This document shows positions 54,291-62,707 of a DNA stretch of 64,000 nucleotides, one piece after another. The stretch is from UBA1672 sp050633505 (GTDB lineage Bacteria > Pseudomonadota > Alphaproteobacteria > Micavibrionales > Micavibrionaceae): positions 310,001 through 374,000 of the forward strand of contig JBOEGQ010000004.1 in assembly GCA_050633505.1 (NCBI GenBank). Reading direction: 5' to 3'. The notes beneath the pieces are model-generated. The model saw only the letters and a list, made by a program, of their open reading frames with translations. It searched no databases and was not told the DNA's origin. The number at the start of each line of letters is the position of its first letter. The stretch's first letter is position 1. Both the position numbers and the translations under genes were made by a program.

Positions 54291-55334
54291 CTATTGAGAA
54301 CCAAATACATTATTAATTTGTTGCGTTACACGAATAAAAGTCGTGCGCTTAGACAGCTCTTTTAAACGTGTTGCCCCGACATAAGTACATGCAGAACGCA
54401 CGCCCCCTAGAATATCCTGCAAAGTCACAGAGACATCACCACGATACGGAAGCTTTACTGTTTTACCTTCACTGGCTCGATATTCGGCAACACCGCCTTT
54501 ATGCTTTGTCATCGCGGTATCACTACTCATCCCGTAAAAGGTTACGAACTTCTTTCCGTTCTCTTCAATAATGTTCATCTCAGACTGATCATGACCAGCC
54601 AACATTCCGCCAAGCATAATAAAGTCTGCCCCTGCTCCGAATGCCTTTGCAATATCACCCGGCACAGTACATCCACCATCTGCACAGATCAATCCACCAA
54701 GCCCATGCGCAGCATCAGCACATTCTATAATCGCAGAAAGCTGGGGGTAACCAACGCCCGTCATTTTACGGGTTGTACAAACACTTCCCGGGCCAATCCC
54801 GACTTTCACAACATCAACACCTGCCAGAATAAGCTCTTCAACCATTTCACCGGTGACAACGTTACCGGCCATAATGGTAATATCAGGTGCCTGCTCACGT
54901 GTTTGCTTAACAAAGTCAACAAAGTGCTCGCTATATCCGTTTGCGACATCAAGGCATATTTTTTCAATTTTTCCAGGACGGCGCTTTAGAAATTCTGTCA
55001 ATTTTTCCTGATCATCCTTCACCATACCAATACTATACCAAGTTGGAGCAGCATCATTGTGGTCAAAGTATTCTATAAGCTGATCAAGAGAGTAATGCTT
55101 ATGCAGCGCAACACTCATACCACTTTGAGCCTGTGTGAACGCCTTGGCCATCTCAAACGTGCCGACCCCGTCCATATTCGCCGCAATAATCGGCACACCA
55201 TCATATTTGCGTCCGCTCCACTTGAAATCGTATTGACGTGTAATATCCACATCCTTACGCGAACGCAATGTAGAGCGCTTCGGACGGATCAGGACATCTT
55301 TAAAATCAAGTTTAACATCTTCTTCTATTCGCAT
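54291..55334 (-). CDS. guaC: GMP reductase
   Basis: GuaC reduces GMP to IMP with NADPH. The 347-residue length matches the type 1 enzyme. The catalytic Cys in GPGSVCTTRKMTGVG lies near residue 186, and the N-terminus KLDFKDVLIRPKRSTLRSR and the IIAANMDGVGTFEMA segment distinguish it from IMP dehydrogenase, as does the absence of CBS domains. It is 14 bp downstream of the DUF1192 gene, so an operon is likely. Confidence 0.95.
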   Translation of the reverse strand: MRIEEDVKLDFKDVLIRPKRSTLRSRKDVDITRQYDFKWSGRKYDGVPIIAANMDGVGTFEMAKAFTQAQSGMSVALHKHYSLDQLIEYFDHNDAAPTWYSIGMVKDDQEKLTEFLKRRPGKIEKICLDVANGYSEHFVDFVKQTREQAPDITIMAGNVVTGEMVEELILAGVDVVKVGIGPGSVCTTRKMTGVGYPQLSAIIECADAAHGLGGLICADGGCTVPGDIAKAFGAGADFIMLGGMLAGHDQSEMNIIEENGKKFVTFYGMSSDTAMTKHKGGVAEYRASEGKTVKLPYRGDVSVTLQDILGGVRSACTYVGATRLKELSKRTTFIRVTQQINNVFGSQ

Positions 55335-55348
55335 GTTTTTCCTTACTT

Positions 55349-55528
55349 TTACTTAAATACAGAATGAGCGGACTCTTGAGACTTTTTCTTGCGATCTATA
55401 TCAACTTCAACACGTTGTATTTCCTCTCTCAGCGCAGAAATATAATCATTTAAATCTGAAATAGACATGTTCTCAAGATTACGTGGGAATTCAAATGTTT
55501 TAGGCTTTGGCAAATCATCGTCAAACAT
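55349..55528 (-). CDS. DUF1192 family small protein, 59 aa
   Basis: A short frame starting MFDDDLPKPKTFEFPRNLEN and continuing with MSISDLNDYISALREEIQRV. The acidic start, the LxxxSxxxLxxYIxxLxxEI pattern and the charged tail (DIDRKKKSQESAHS) are typical of the DUF1192 family common in alphaproteobacteria, which has no known function. GAAGG precedes the ATG. It sits directly ahead of guaC. Confidence 0.8.
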   Translation of the reverse strand: MFDDDLPKPKTFEFPRNLENMSISDLNDYISALREEIQRVEVDIDRKKKSQESAHSVFK

Positions 55529-55766
55529 CCTTCACTCTACTCCCTTTATGGATGGTTTTCATTATAGCGTAAAAAGATTAAAATTGTTCCTGCATAAAAG
55601 CAAATACTATCCCCATTTCCATGGCAGAAAAAAAGCTGGTATTCTGCGTTAAGATGTCTTATATTCCTTCCCGTTCCCTATATATTTTGTATAAAAATCG
55701 CATTGAACCAAGGGACAGGTTCGGATGCCCTTTTATGTATTGAAAACGATCTTAAGGAGATAAAAA

Positions 55767-56453
55767 ATGGCACAGGCCGCCGCACAAAGCACTTCATTGC
55801 TTATGCCGAAAGCGACTTCTGTTTGGTTAATTGAAAACACAGCGTTAACATTTAAACAAATTGCCGAATTCACAGGCATTACAGAGATTGAAGTTGAAGC
55901 TCTTGCAAATGAAGAAATCGGTAAAGGCCTTGTTGGTCGCGACCCCATAGATCATGGCGAACTCACTCAGGCAGAATTGGATCGCTGTGAATCTGATCCG
56001 GGTAAATCTCTAAAGGTTGCGAAACGTGACCTTCCAACGGTTAAGGCGCGCTCTAAAGGCCCTCGCTATACTCCTGTTTCTAAACGCGGAGATAAACCAG
56101 ATGCAATTGCATATATTCTGAAGAACTACTCAGATATCACAGACGCACAAATTTGTAAGCTTGTTGGAACCACGAAACCAACAATCGGTTCAATACGTGA
56201 GCGTTCTCACCCGAACACACCGAATCTTCGCCCACGCCATCCTGCGGAATTAGGTTTGTGTACATATCAGGAATTTGAAAACACCTATCAAAAAGCTTTA
56301 AGAGCGGCAGGTAAAGATCCTGAAACAGTGAAAGCACAACGTGAAGCCGAGCTGGCAAAAGAACATCAAGTAGAAAGCGATGAAGAGAAAAACACTGGTG
56401 GTTTTGACTTCTCAAACTTCTTACCTGAAAGCTCTTCAGACTCTTCCGAATAA
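55767..56453 (+). CDS. trcR: Cell-cycle transcriptional regulator TrcR (DUF1013)
   Basis: An alphaproteobacterial regulator of 228 residues. The first 60 residues contain a helix-turn-helix-like block (WLIENTALTFKQIAEFTGIT then EVEALANEEIGKGLVGRDPI). A second similar block follows at about 105-150 (KPDAIAYILKNYSDITDAQI then GTTKPTIGSIRERSHPNTPN). The C-terminus is acidic and serine-rich (FLPESSSDSSE). In Caulobacter-like species the family acts in the CtrA-linked cell-cycle network. AAGGAGA precedes the ATG, and a strong terminator follows. Confidence 0.93.
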   Translation: MAQAAAQSTSLLMPKATSVWLIENTALTFKQIAEFTGITEIEVEALANEEIGKGLVGRDPIDHGELTQAELDRCESDPGKSLKVAKRDLPTVKARSKGPRYTPVSKRGDKPDAIAYILKNYSDITDAQICKLVGTTKPTIGSIRERSHPNTPNLRPRHPAELGLCTYQEFENTYQKALRAAGKDPETVKAQREAELAKEHQVESDEEKNTGGFDFSNFLPESSSDSSE

Positions 56454-56474
56454 TCATATATCGAGAGATAATAT

Positions 56475-56506
56475 AAAAAGTCAGGGGAATTCCCTGACTT
56501 TTTTTT
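56475..56506. terminator. Strong intrinsic terminator after trcR
   Basis: AAAAAGTCAGGG (56475-56486) pairs with CCCTGACTTTTT (56492-56503) across a 5-base loop, followed by more T. Because both ends carry A/T runs, it can work in both directions, serving trcR and the convergent YdcH-like gene. Confidence 0.9.
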
Positions 56507-56534
56507 CGCTTACTTTAATCTTACTTATCAGCTG

Positions 56535-56732
56535 CTACACAGCTCTTTTCTCTTCGTCTTGAATTTCTTCTTTGATGAGAAGTTTTTGTTTCTTTAACTG
56601 ATTTAAGTAGTAATCCGAGGTAGATAAGTCTCTTTGCTCTGATTCAACTTTTCGTGATAACTCAGCATGTTTTACACGTAGTGCCTCAATTCGTGAATTT
56701 GGATGAACATGATTTTCCGCAGTAACAGACAT
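56535..56732 (-). CDS. YdcH/DUF465 family small protein, 65 aa
   Basis: A short helical protein: IEALRVKHAELSRKVESEQR, then STSDYYLNQLKKQKLLIKEE and a charged end. The H-x-x-L-x-x-x-I-x-x pattern followed by a K-K-x-K-L-x-L-K-D/E-E helix is typical of the DUF465 (YdcH) family, usually found as small coiled dimers of unknown role. A terminator lies beyond its stop. Confidence 0.82.
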   Translation of the reverse strand: MSVTAENHVHPNSRIEALRVKHAELSRKVESEQRDLSTSDYYLNQLKKQKLLIKEEIQDEEKRAV

Positions 56733-56886
56733 TGCGATCCTCCATAAGGTATTAAAAAAAGACTATATATATAGGATAAGGTATTTTTTTGTGGAAAAGC
56801 AATGTTATTTTTTTATGTATAATTATTCAAATACTTATCAACTACTCTTAAAGTATTTGAGGAATCAAAACCGATTCGACAACCTT

Positions 56887-57438
56887 TTAGAACCCTGCCC
56901 CGGGTAATGCAAGATAATCCATTTCCTCTGCCGAGCTTACACGCCCGAGAACCTCATTACGATGTGGGAAACGTCCAAATTTTTCAATAACTTCCATATG
57001 CTTTATCGCGTAATCATATGATAAAGGGTCATCATCTTGCATCGTTGCAAACAAGGACACAGCACGCTTTTGTTCTGTCAAATCTTCACTATGCATAAAC
57101 GGCATATAAATAAATCTGCGTTTTACAGGAGAAAGAAGTGAATCAAAGCCCTTATGCAAGGCCTCTTTAACAATAAGCAGAACCTTCGCATCTGTTTCAT
57201 AGGCCTTAGGCGAATCACGAAACATGTTACGAGGAAATTGATCCAACACAAGACATAAAGCCAAAACCCCATCCGCATCACGTGTCCAACTCGCACATAG
57301 ATCTTTTCGCGCCATATCATACGTCACATGAAAACGTTCTGTAATTTCGGTGTCAAATGCCTCATTCTTTTGAAACCATTGCTGAGGTGCAGTTTCCTCA
57401 AACCAAAACTTCAAGATTTCTTGTTTCGTATCACGCAT
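56887..57438 (-). CDS. DUF924 family protein
   Basis: A 183-residue helical protein. The family pattern is visible: ILKFWFEETAPQQWFQKNEA near the N-terminus, LALCLVLDQFPRNMFRDSPK near residue 60, RRFIYMPFMHSEDLTEQKRA near 108, and the FGRFPHRNEVLGRVSSAEE end. The function is unknown. It stands alone between the YdcH-like gene and petC. Confidence 0.9.
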   Translation of the reverse strand: MRDTKQEILKFWFEETAPQQWFQKNEAFDTEITERFHVTYDMARKDLCASWTRDADGVLALCLVLDQFPRNMFRDSPKAYETDAKVLLIVKEALHKGFDSLLSPVKRRFIYMPFMHSEDLTEQKRAVSLFATMQDDDPLSYDYAIKHMEVIEKFGRFPHRNEVLGRVSSAEEMDYLALPGAGF

Positions 57439-57528
57439 TGGTATCGCCCCTCACTATAGAAAAACACACCCTGACGAATCAGAGTGTGTTTAATATATCA
57501 ATTCAACAGTCCACTGAACCAGAAATTT

Positions 57529-58296
57529 TTAATGCACGTCTGCCCAGATCTTCTTCTTCACCGCATACATAATACCAGCAAAGACAAGAAGGAATATAAT
57601 TACACGAAAGCCCATTTTTTTGCGCTCTTCCATATAAGGATCAGCGGCCCATGTCAGAAATTGCACAAGATCGTGGGAATATTGCTCTAATGTTTCCGGT
57701 GTTCCATCTTCATAGCCAACCTGCTCATCACTCAATGGCGGTGCCATAGATATTTTGTGCCCCGGAAAATACGTGTTCCAATGTTGCCCCACTGCAAGGT
57801 CTTCACCATGCGGTGCATGCGCTTCATAGCCTGTCAGTAACGCATAAACATAATTCGGTCCATTTGCACGTGCCTTTGTAATCAAAGACAAATCAGGTGG
57901 TAATGCCCCACCATTTGCAAATTTTGCGGCATTATCGTTTTCAAAAGGCGAAACGAAACGATCACTTGGCAATGCCGGACGTTCAAACATATCGCCCTCA
58001 TCATTCGGCCCATCTTCAACCGTATACTCTCTCGCAATGTTTTTGATTTGCGCTTCGTCATAGCCTAACGCATCAAGATTACGAAATGCGACACGCTTCA
58101 TAGAGTGACATGCCGCGCAAACTTCACGATAGATCTTATAACCACGCTGCATTGCTGCTTTGTCATAAGTTCCGAACGCCCCGTTAAAGCTCCACTCCTG
58201 AGAAGGAATAGCCGGACCATCACCGCCAGCAGCAAAAACCGCAGAGACAGGTGTCACCCCAATGATAATCGCAGATAAAAAAGTTCTAACTAACAT
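57529..58296 (-). CDS. petC: Cytochrome c1 of the bc1 complex
   Basis: The haem-c subunit of complex III, about 255 residues with a signal peptide (cleavage near VFAAGG, residue 23). The haem-binding CAACH lies in YREVCAACHSMKRVAFRNLD near 58. The PDLSLITKARANGPNYVYAL block and the terminal anchor helix (MGFRVIIFLLVFAGIMYAVK) are typical. A longer upstream frame would read into petB. Third gene of petABC, starting 4 bp after petB. Confidence 0.95.
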   Translation of the reverse strand: MLVRTFLSAIIIGVTPVSAVFAAGGDGPAIPSQEWSFNGAFGTYDKAAMQRGYKIYREVCAACHSMKRVAFRNLDALGYDEAQIKNIAREYTVEDGPNDEGDMFERPALPSDRFVSPFENDNAAKFANGGALPPDLSLITKARANGPNYVYALLTGYEAHAPHGEDLAVGQHWNTYFPGHKISMAPPLSDEQVGYEDGTPETLEQYSHDLVQFLTWAADPYMEERKKMGFRVIIFLLVFAGIMYAVKKKIWADVH

Positions 58297-58300
58297 TACG

Positions 58301-59860
58301 TTATGCTCCTGCTTTTGAATTTTTTGCCAAAACCGCTTCATGAATAGAGGCTGGTACAGCGCGCCCCTTTTCGAAACGACTAAGAAGTGGCAGAATAATA
58401 ACCAAGAAAGCAAAGTAGAAACCGGTGAAAGCCTGCGCCAACATCGTATTATCAAACTTTAGCTCAACAGGTGCTTTTTGCCCTTCCTTCAGATGCAATT
58501 CATGCCCGTGTGCAAGCTCTTCACAAAGATGAGAATCACCTAAACACGTCGATAAGTAGACCTTATCGGCAGGTTGAGATCCAGCATAACCCAGCACAAA
58601 AACACTGAATGTAAAGGCTAGAAGGAAGAATTTAAACCATGGGCGGAATCGCGCACTGCGTAAAGGATGATTATCCAGCCAAGGCAGTACAATAAGCAAC
58701 CCAATCGAACCAAACATCGCAAGAACACCACCAAGTTTTGCCGGGATTGGTGCAACTTCCGCCGCGGTCATCGGTATACCTAAACTTTGATACGCATCAC
58801 CAACAAAACCAAATAACGTCAGACCACCACCAATAGCTAAGAGTGCCACACCTTGGGCCTTCCCTAGATACTTCGGATTATGGCGCCAAATAAACTCAAC
58901 CATGAAGATCGCAAGAAGACCAAGACCGGCAATCATGTACAGATTGATGTTAAATGTAACCGCACGCAAAATCGCATAGAACGGAAGGAAATACCATTCA
59001 GGAACAATATGAGGCGGTGTCACCAACGGATTAGCCGGAATATAGTTATCCGGATGCCCTAGTGAATCAGGTGCATAGAAAACGAACAACGCATAGATAA
59101 TGATAAACACCACCAGACCAAACGTATCCTTCATCGTATAGTAAGGGTGGAACGGTAACGTATCCTGAGGCCCTTTTGTATCAATACCTAGCGGATTATT
59201 TGATCCTGTAACGTGTAATGCCCAGATATGCAAAAATACAACAGCAAAAATCACAAACGGCAACAAGTAATGCAGCGCAAAGAAGCGGGTTAATGTCGGG
59301 TTATCAACAGAAAAACCACCCCAAAGCAACGTCACAATATGTTCACCAACAAAGGGAATTGCGGAGAACAGATTTGTAATAACTGTTGCGCCCCAAAGGC
59401 TCATCTGCCCCCAAGGAAGGACATAGCCGATGAATGCCGTCGCCATCATAAGAAGGAAGATAACCACACCTAAGATCCACAGAAGTTCACGCGGGCGTTT
59501 ATACGATCCATAATACATGCCACGGAACATATGGATATAAACAGCAATGAAGAAAAATGACGCGCCGTTCATATGGATATAACGAATAAGCCATCCACCA
59601 TTCACATCGCGCATGATACGCTCAACACTATCGAAGGCAAGCCTCGTATCTGCGGTATAATGCATGGCAAGAACAATACCTGTCGCAATCATGGTCATAA
59701 GCATGAACATGGCAATGGCACCGAAATTCCAGAAATAGTTAAAGTTACGCGGTGTTGGAAACACTCCGTACTCTTTATGTAACATAGTAATAATTGGCAG
59801 ACGTGAATCGAGCCATTCTACGACAGGATTGTCAAATTCTTCGCGTGTTCCGCTTCCCAT
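58301..59860 (-). CDS. petB: Cytochrome b of the bc1 complex, enlarged
   Basis: The quinol-oxidising, two-haem membrane subunit of complex III. Haem-ligand helices (VLAMHYT then RYIHMNGASFFFIAVYIHMF; HYLLPFVIFAVVFLHIWALH) and the Qo motif PEWYFLPFYAILRAV near residue 284 are conserved. At 519 residues it is longer than typical alphaproteobacterial cytochrome b (about 400-440). After PEWY, about 65 extra residues with two further hydrophobic segments (YMIAGLGLLAIFMVEF, GVALLAIGGGLTLFGFVG) come before the usual KLGGVLAMFGSI. A second extra loop near 435-470 contains two Cys. The bases read cleanly with no frameshift. Confidence 0.93.
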   Translation of the reverse strand: MGSGTREEFDNPVVEWLDSRLPIITMLHKEYGVFPTPRNFNYFWNFGAIAMFMLMTMIATGIVLAMHYTADTRLAFDSVERIMRDVNGGWLIRYIHMNGASFFFIAVYIHMFRGMYYGSYKRPRELLWILGVVIFLLMMATAFIGYVLPWGQMSLWGATVITNLFSAIPFVGEHIVTLLWGGFSVDNPTLTRFFALHYLLPFVIFAVVFLHIWALHVTGSNNPLGIDTKGPQDTLPFHPYYTMKDTFGLVVFIIIYALFVFYAPDSLGHPDNYIPANPLVTPPHIVPEWYFLPFYAILRAVTFNINLYMIAGLGLLAIFMVEFIWRHNPKYLGKAQGVALLAIGGGLTLFGFVGDAYQSLGIPMTAAEVAPIPAKLGGVLAMFGSIGLLIVLPWLDNHPLRSARFRPWFKFFLLAFTFSVFVLGYAGSQPADKVYLSTCLGDSHLCEELAHGHELHLKEGQKAPVELKFDNTMLAQAFTGFYFAFLVIILPLLSRFEKGRAVPASIHEAVLAKNSKAGA

Positions 59861-59871
59861 TATCTTAATTC

Positions 59872-60420
59872 CTATCCAATTTTCAGTGTTGTATCATTTA
59901 AAAACGCATATGGCGGAACAGCCAAGTTCTTAGGCGCAGGCCCTTTACGAATACGCCCGGATGTATCGTAGTGAGATCCATGACAAGGACAGAACCATCC
60001 CTCATAGTCGCCATGATTATCTGTTGTTTTTTGTCCCTGAGGAATACATCCCAAATGCGTACAAACCCCGACGGTTACAAGCCATTCAGGTTTTTGCACA
60101 CGATCATCATCAGATTCTTTATCTGTTAAAGATTGCACATCAACTGCGCGTGCCTCTTCGATTTCCTCTTGCGTACGGTGACGGATAAAAACCGGCTTAC
60201 CGCGCCACATCACCGTTTTCGACTGCCCGACAGCGATATCGGATAAACTAACCTCAACCGTGGCAAGTGCCAACGTATCCTTTGCAGGATTTAAAGAATT
60301 AATCAGCGGCCAAGCAGCAAGAGCGCCACCAACAGCGCCAAAAGCACCGGCCAACATCTGCATAAAGTCACGACGTGTTTCGCCTTCATGCGTGTTTTGT
60401 GTTTCTGTATCGGCTGACAT
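59872..60420 (-). CDS. petA: Rieske iron-sulfur subunit of the bc1 complex
   Basis: The [2Fe-2S] subunit that takes electrons from quinol, 182 residues. A twin-arginine-like N-terminus (TRRDFMQMLAGAFG) leads into the membrane anchor. The cluster-binding CTHLGC (near 133) and CPCHGSHYDTSGRIRKGPAP (near 153) are complete. First gene of petABC, 11 bp before petB. Confidence 0.96.
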   Translation of the reverse strand: MSADTETQNTHEGETRRDFMQMLAGAFGAVGGALAAWPLINSLNPAKDTLALATVEVSLSDIAVGQSKTVMWRGKPVFIRHRTQEEIEEARAVDVQSLTDKESDDDRVQKPEWLVTVGVCTHLGCIPQGQKTTDNHGDYEGWFCPCHGSHYDTSGRIRKGPAPKNLAVPPYAFLNDTTLKIG

Positions 60421-60609
60421 TTCGTCTCAGAACCTTTTGTTGAATATTTATAAAGATAAACTTTTGAACAGTCTTTTAGACATCTCTTTATAATAGATCA
60501 AGCCCTAGCTTTCCAGTATAGAAAAGAAAATTGTGTTTTTATCCAAATAAGTATAGAAAACTTTGCGTAGTTAAGAATGCATATCAAAAACCAGAACGCG
60601 GGAAAAACC

Positions 60610-61077
60610 ATGGAAATCGCATTATACCAACCTGATATACCGCAGAATCTTGGCGCGATGATGCGCCTTTGTGCCTGCACAAACACCGGGTTAAATATTA
60701 TAGAGCCATGCGGTTTCCCCCTTGATACAAGGAAAATCAAGCAATCTGCCCTTGATTATTATGACCAAATCACATTAAAACGCTATGAGAGCTGGGATAG
60801 TTTTCTTGATTTTCGTCAAAGACAAACACCTGCTCCACGCATAATCCTTATGACAACCAAGGCAAGTAAAGCATATGTTGATGTGGAATTTAGGCCAAAC
60901 GACATATTACTCGCCGGACGTGAAAGCGCAGGTGTCCCAGAGGACGTGCATAACTTAGTTGATGAACGCATTTGCATTCCGATGGAAACCGGTTTTCGTT
61001 CTTTAAACATCGTCAACGCAACATCGATGATTCTCGGTGAGGCATTAAGACAAACGAAATGGCAAAAAAATGACTGA
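60610..61077 (+). CDS. trmL: tRNA (cytidine(34)-2'-O)-methyltransferase TrmL
   Basis: A SPOUT-class methyltransferase of 155 residues that modifies the wobble base of certain tRNA-Leu. The trefoil-knot elements are present: ALYQPDIPQNLGAMMRLCAC, DILLAGRESAGVPEDV and the AdoMet-binding IPMETGFRSLNIVNATSMIL. The start MEIALYQP is chosen over an upstream ATG whose extra residues match no family. Its stop overlaps the hemF start by 8 bp. Confidence 0.94.
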   Translation: MEIALYQPDIPQNLGAMMRLCACTNTGLNIIEPCGFPLDTRKIKQSALDYYDQITLKRYESWDSFLDFRQRQTPAPRIILMTTKASKAYVDVEFRPNDILLAGRESAGVPEDVHNLVDERICIPMETGFRSLNIVNATSMILGEALRQTKWQKND

Positions 61078-61978
61078 AGCAGCATTAAAACAAAAAACAC
61101 TTGATGAGCAAAAGCAAATCGCCGCCACATGGTTTCAAGATCTACAAGATCAAATCTGCAGCGCCTTTGAAACATTAGAAGATGAACTTAGTACAGGTTC
61201 AAAGGCAGACCTACCGGCAGGACGGTTTGAAAAAACAAAATGGGATCGCGACTCGGTGGAAACAGAGAACCATTCCGGTTCGACCCTTTTGGGTGGCGGG
61301 CGTATGGCAGTGATGCGCGGACGCGTCTTTGAAAAAGTCGGTGTGAATTTTTCACAAGTACACGGCACATTTTCCGAAAAATTCGCAAAACAAATTCCGG
61401 GTGCAGAGGAAAGCAACGGACAGTTTTGGGCATCGGGCGTTTCTCTTGTTGCGCATATGCAATCCCCATTGGTTCCCGCAGTGCACATGAACACCCGCAT
61501 GATTGCCACCTCAAAAAGTTGGTTCGGCGGTGGTGCAGACCTGACCCCTATGTACCAAGATGAAACAGATACAAAGGATTTCCATGCGGCATTTAAACAA
61601 TGTTGCGATAACCATGATCCGGCGTATTACCCCGAATTCAAAGAATGGTGCGACCGGTACTTCTATCTTCCCCATCGTGATGAACCACGCGGCATTGGCG
61701 GTATTTTCTATGATTATCTAGATCGTAAGGGGTGGGATGCCGATCTCGCCTTTACGCAAGATGTCGGGACAACCTTCAAAGATATATATTGCGATATTGT
61801 GCGTCGTTCACTGAATAAAGAATGGACAGATGAACAACGTGAACATCAGCTCATAAAACGTGGACGTTATGTAGAGTTTAATCTTCTATATGATCGTGGC
61901 ACACAATTTGGCCTTAAAACCGGTGGAAATACCGAAGCCATTCTGATGTCCATGCCACCAGAAGTAAAGTGGCCATAA
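61070..61978 (+). CDS. hemF: Oxygen-dependent coproporphyrinogen III oxidase
   Basis: HemF converts coproporphyrinogen III to protoporphyrinogen IX using oxygen, in haem synthesis. The 302-residue length is usual. Motifs: GGGRMAVMRGRVFEKVGVNF, SWFGGGADLTPMY, YLPHRDEPRGIGGIFYDYLD and the end VEFNLLYDRGTQFGLKTGGN then TEAILMSMPP. It needs oxygen, consistent with aerobic growth and the adjacent bc1 complex. Coupled to trmL. Confidence 0.97.
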   Translation: MTEAALKQKTLDEQKQIAATWFQDLQDQICSAFETLEDELSTGSKADLPAGRFEKTKWDRDSVETENHSGSTLLGGGRMAVMRGRVFEKVGVNFSQVHGTFSEKFAKQIPGAEESNGQFWASGVSLVAHMQSPLVPAVHMNTRMIATSKSWFGGGADLTPMYQDETDTKDFHAAFKQCCDNHDPAYYPEFKEWCDRYFYLPHRDEPRGIGGIFYDYLDRKGWDADLAFTQDVGTTFKDIYCDIVRRSLNKEWTDEQREHQLIKRGRYVEFNLLYDRGTQFGLKTGGNTEAILMSMPPEVKWP

Positions 61979-62034
61979 AAATTTGCATTTAATCGGAAAC
62001 CTTATTATATTCGCAAAAAAATTTGGGGACAATA

Positions 62035-62679
62035 ATGGGGTTATCCGATTGCTTTAATACCAATAATGCAGTTAATCGAATCTGTAATCTGGATTGGGAG
62101 AGCTTTAACGAAGATCAAATAGCCAGCGCGGCTTGGATGCTATATTATCTGTCTATTCAATTTCGCAAGAACCTTGAAACGGCAATGGAATTACACCCAA
62201 ATGATCCCGCACTGCAGGAATTGGCAACTGAAGAGCTTCATACCGATAATCTTTCCCCCTTCCCAAATATAGCCGAAGAAGGTGAATGCCTTGATCATGA
62301 TGAGTTCTTAAAACGAATTATTGATTCCTATCCAATGGAGCAAGAGAAAAAGCAATTTCTAACTGCCCTAGGCAATAAATATCTGGCAGAGCTTTCCCAC
62401 ATGCCTGATGAGGCAAAAACGATGCATCTCGTCAGTTTAGAAGATGGCGGAGCCTCACGAATATATCAAAGCATCCTAAATGCACCGACAGAGCAATGGG
62501 AATCTAATGAGATGCAAGCCTTTCACCATTTTCTCGAAAAACACGTTGCATTCGACAATCTGGAAGGGGAAGATGCAGGACATGGCGCACTTATCAGAAA
62601 GCTCGGTATGGATGATAGTATTGCACCAATGTATGATGTGCTGGCAGATTGCATGGAAGAAGCCATACACTTTGAATAA
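62035..62679 (+). CDS. Unknown acidic protein, about 214 aa
   Basis: A soluble, acidic and largely helical protein: SEDQIASAAWMLYYLSIQFR-like helix near the start (here NEDQIASAAWMLYYLSIQFR), a Glu-rich stretch (EEGECLDHDEFLKRIIDSYP) and a long C-terminal part (WESNEMQAFHHFLEKHVAFD). The ATG is supported by GGGGA upstream; a longer TTG start is less likely. No family recognised, no membrane segment. It follows hemF by 56 bp. Confidence 0.75.
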   Translation: MGLSDCFNTNNAVNRICNLDWESFNEDQIASAAWMLYYLSIQFRKNLETAMELHPNDPALQELATEELHTDNLSPFPNIAEEGECLDHDEFLKRIIDSYPMEQEKKQFLTALGNKYLAELSHMPDEAKTMHLVSLEDGGASRIYQSILNAPTEQWESNEMQAFHHFLEKHVAFDNLEGEDAGHGALIRKLGMDDSIAPMYDVLADCMEEAIHFE

Positions 62680-62707
62680 GGCTCTTTCACCATACATAAT
62701 TGGTTAT

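Noticed and set aside
56828..56859. 9-bp inverted repeat CAAATACTT/AAGTATTTG
   Set aside because: AT-only except one pair, with no T-run on the minus strand; too weak to call as a terminator.
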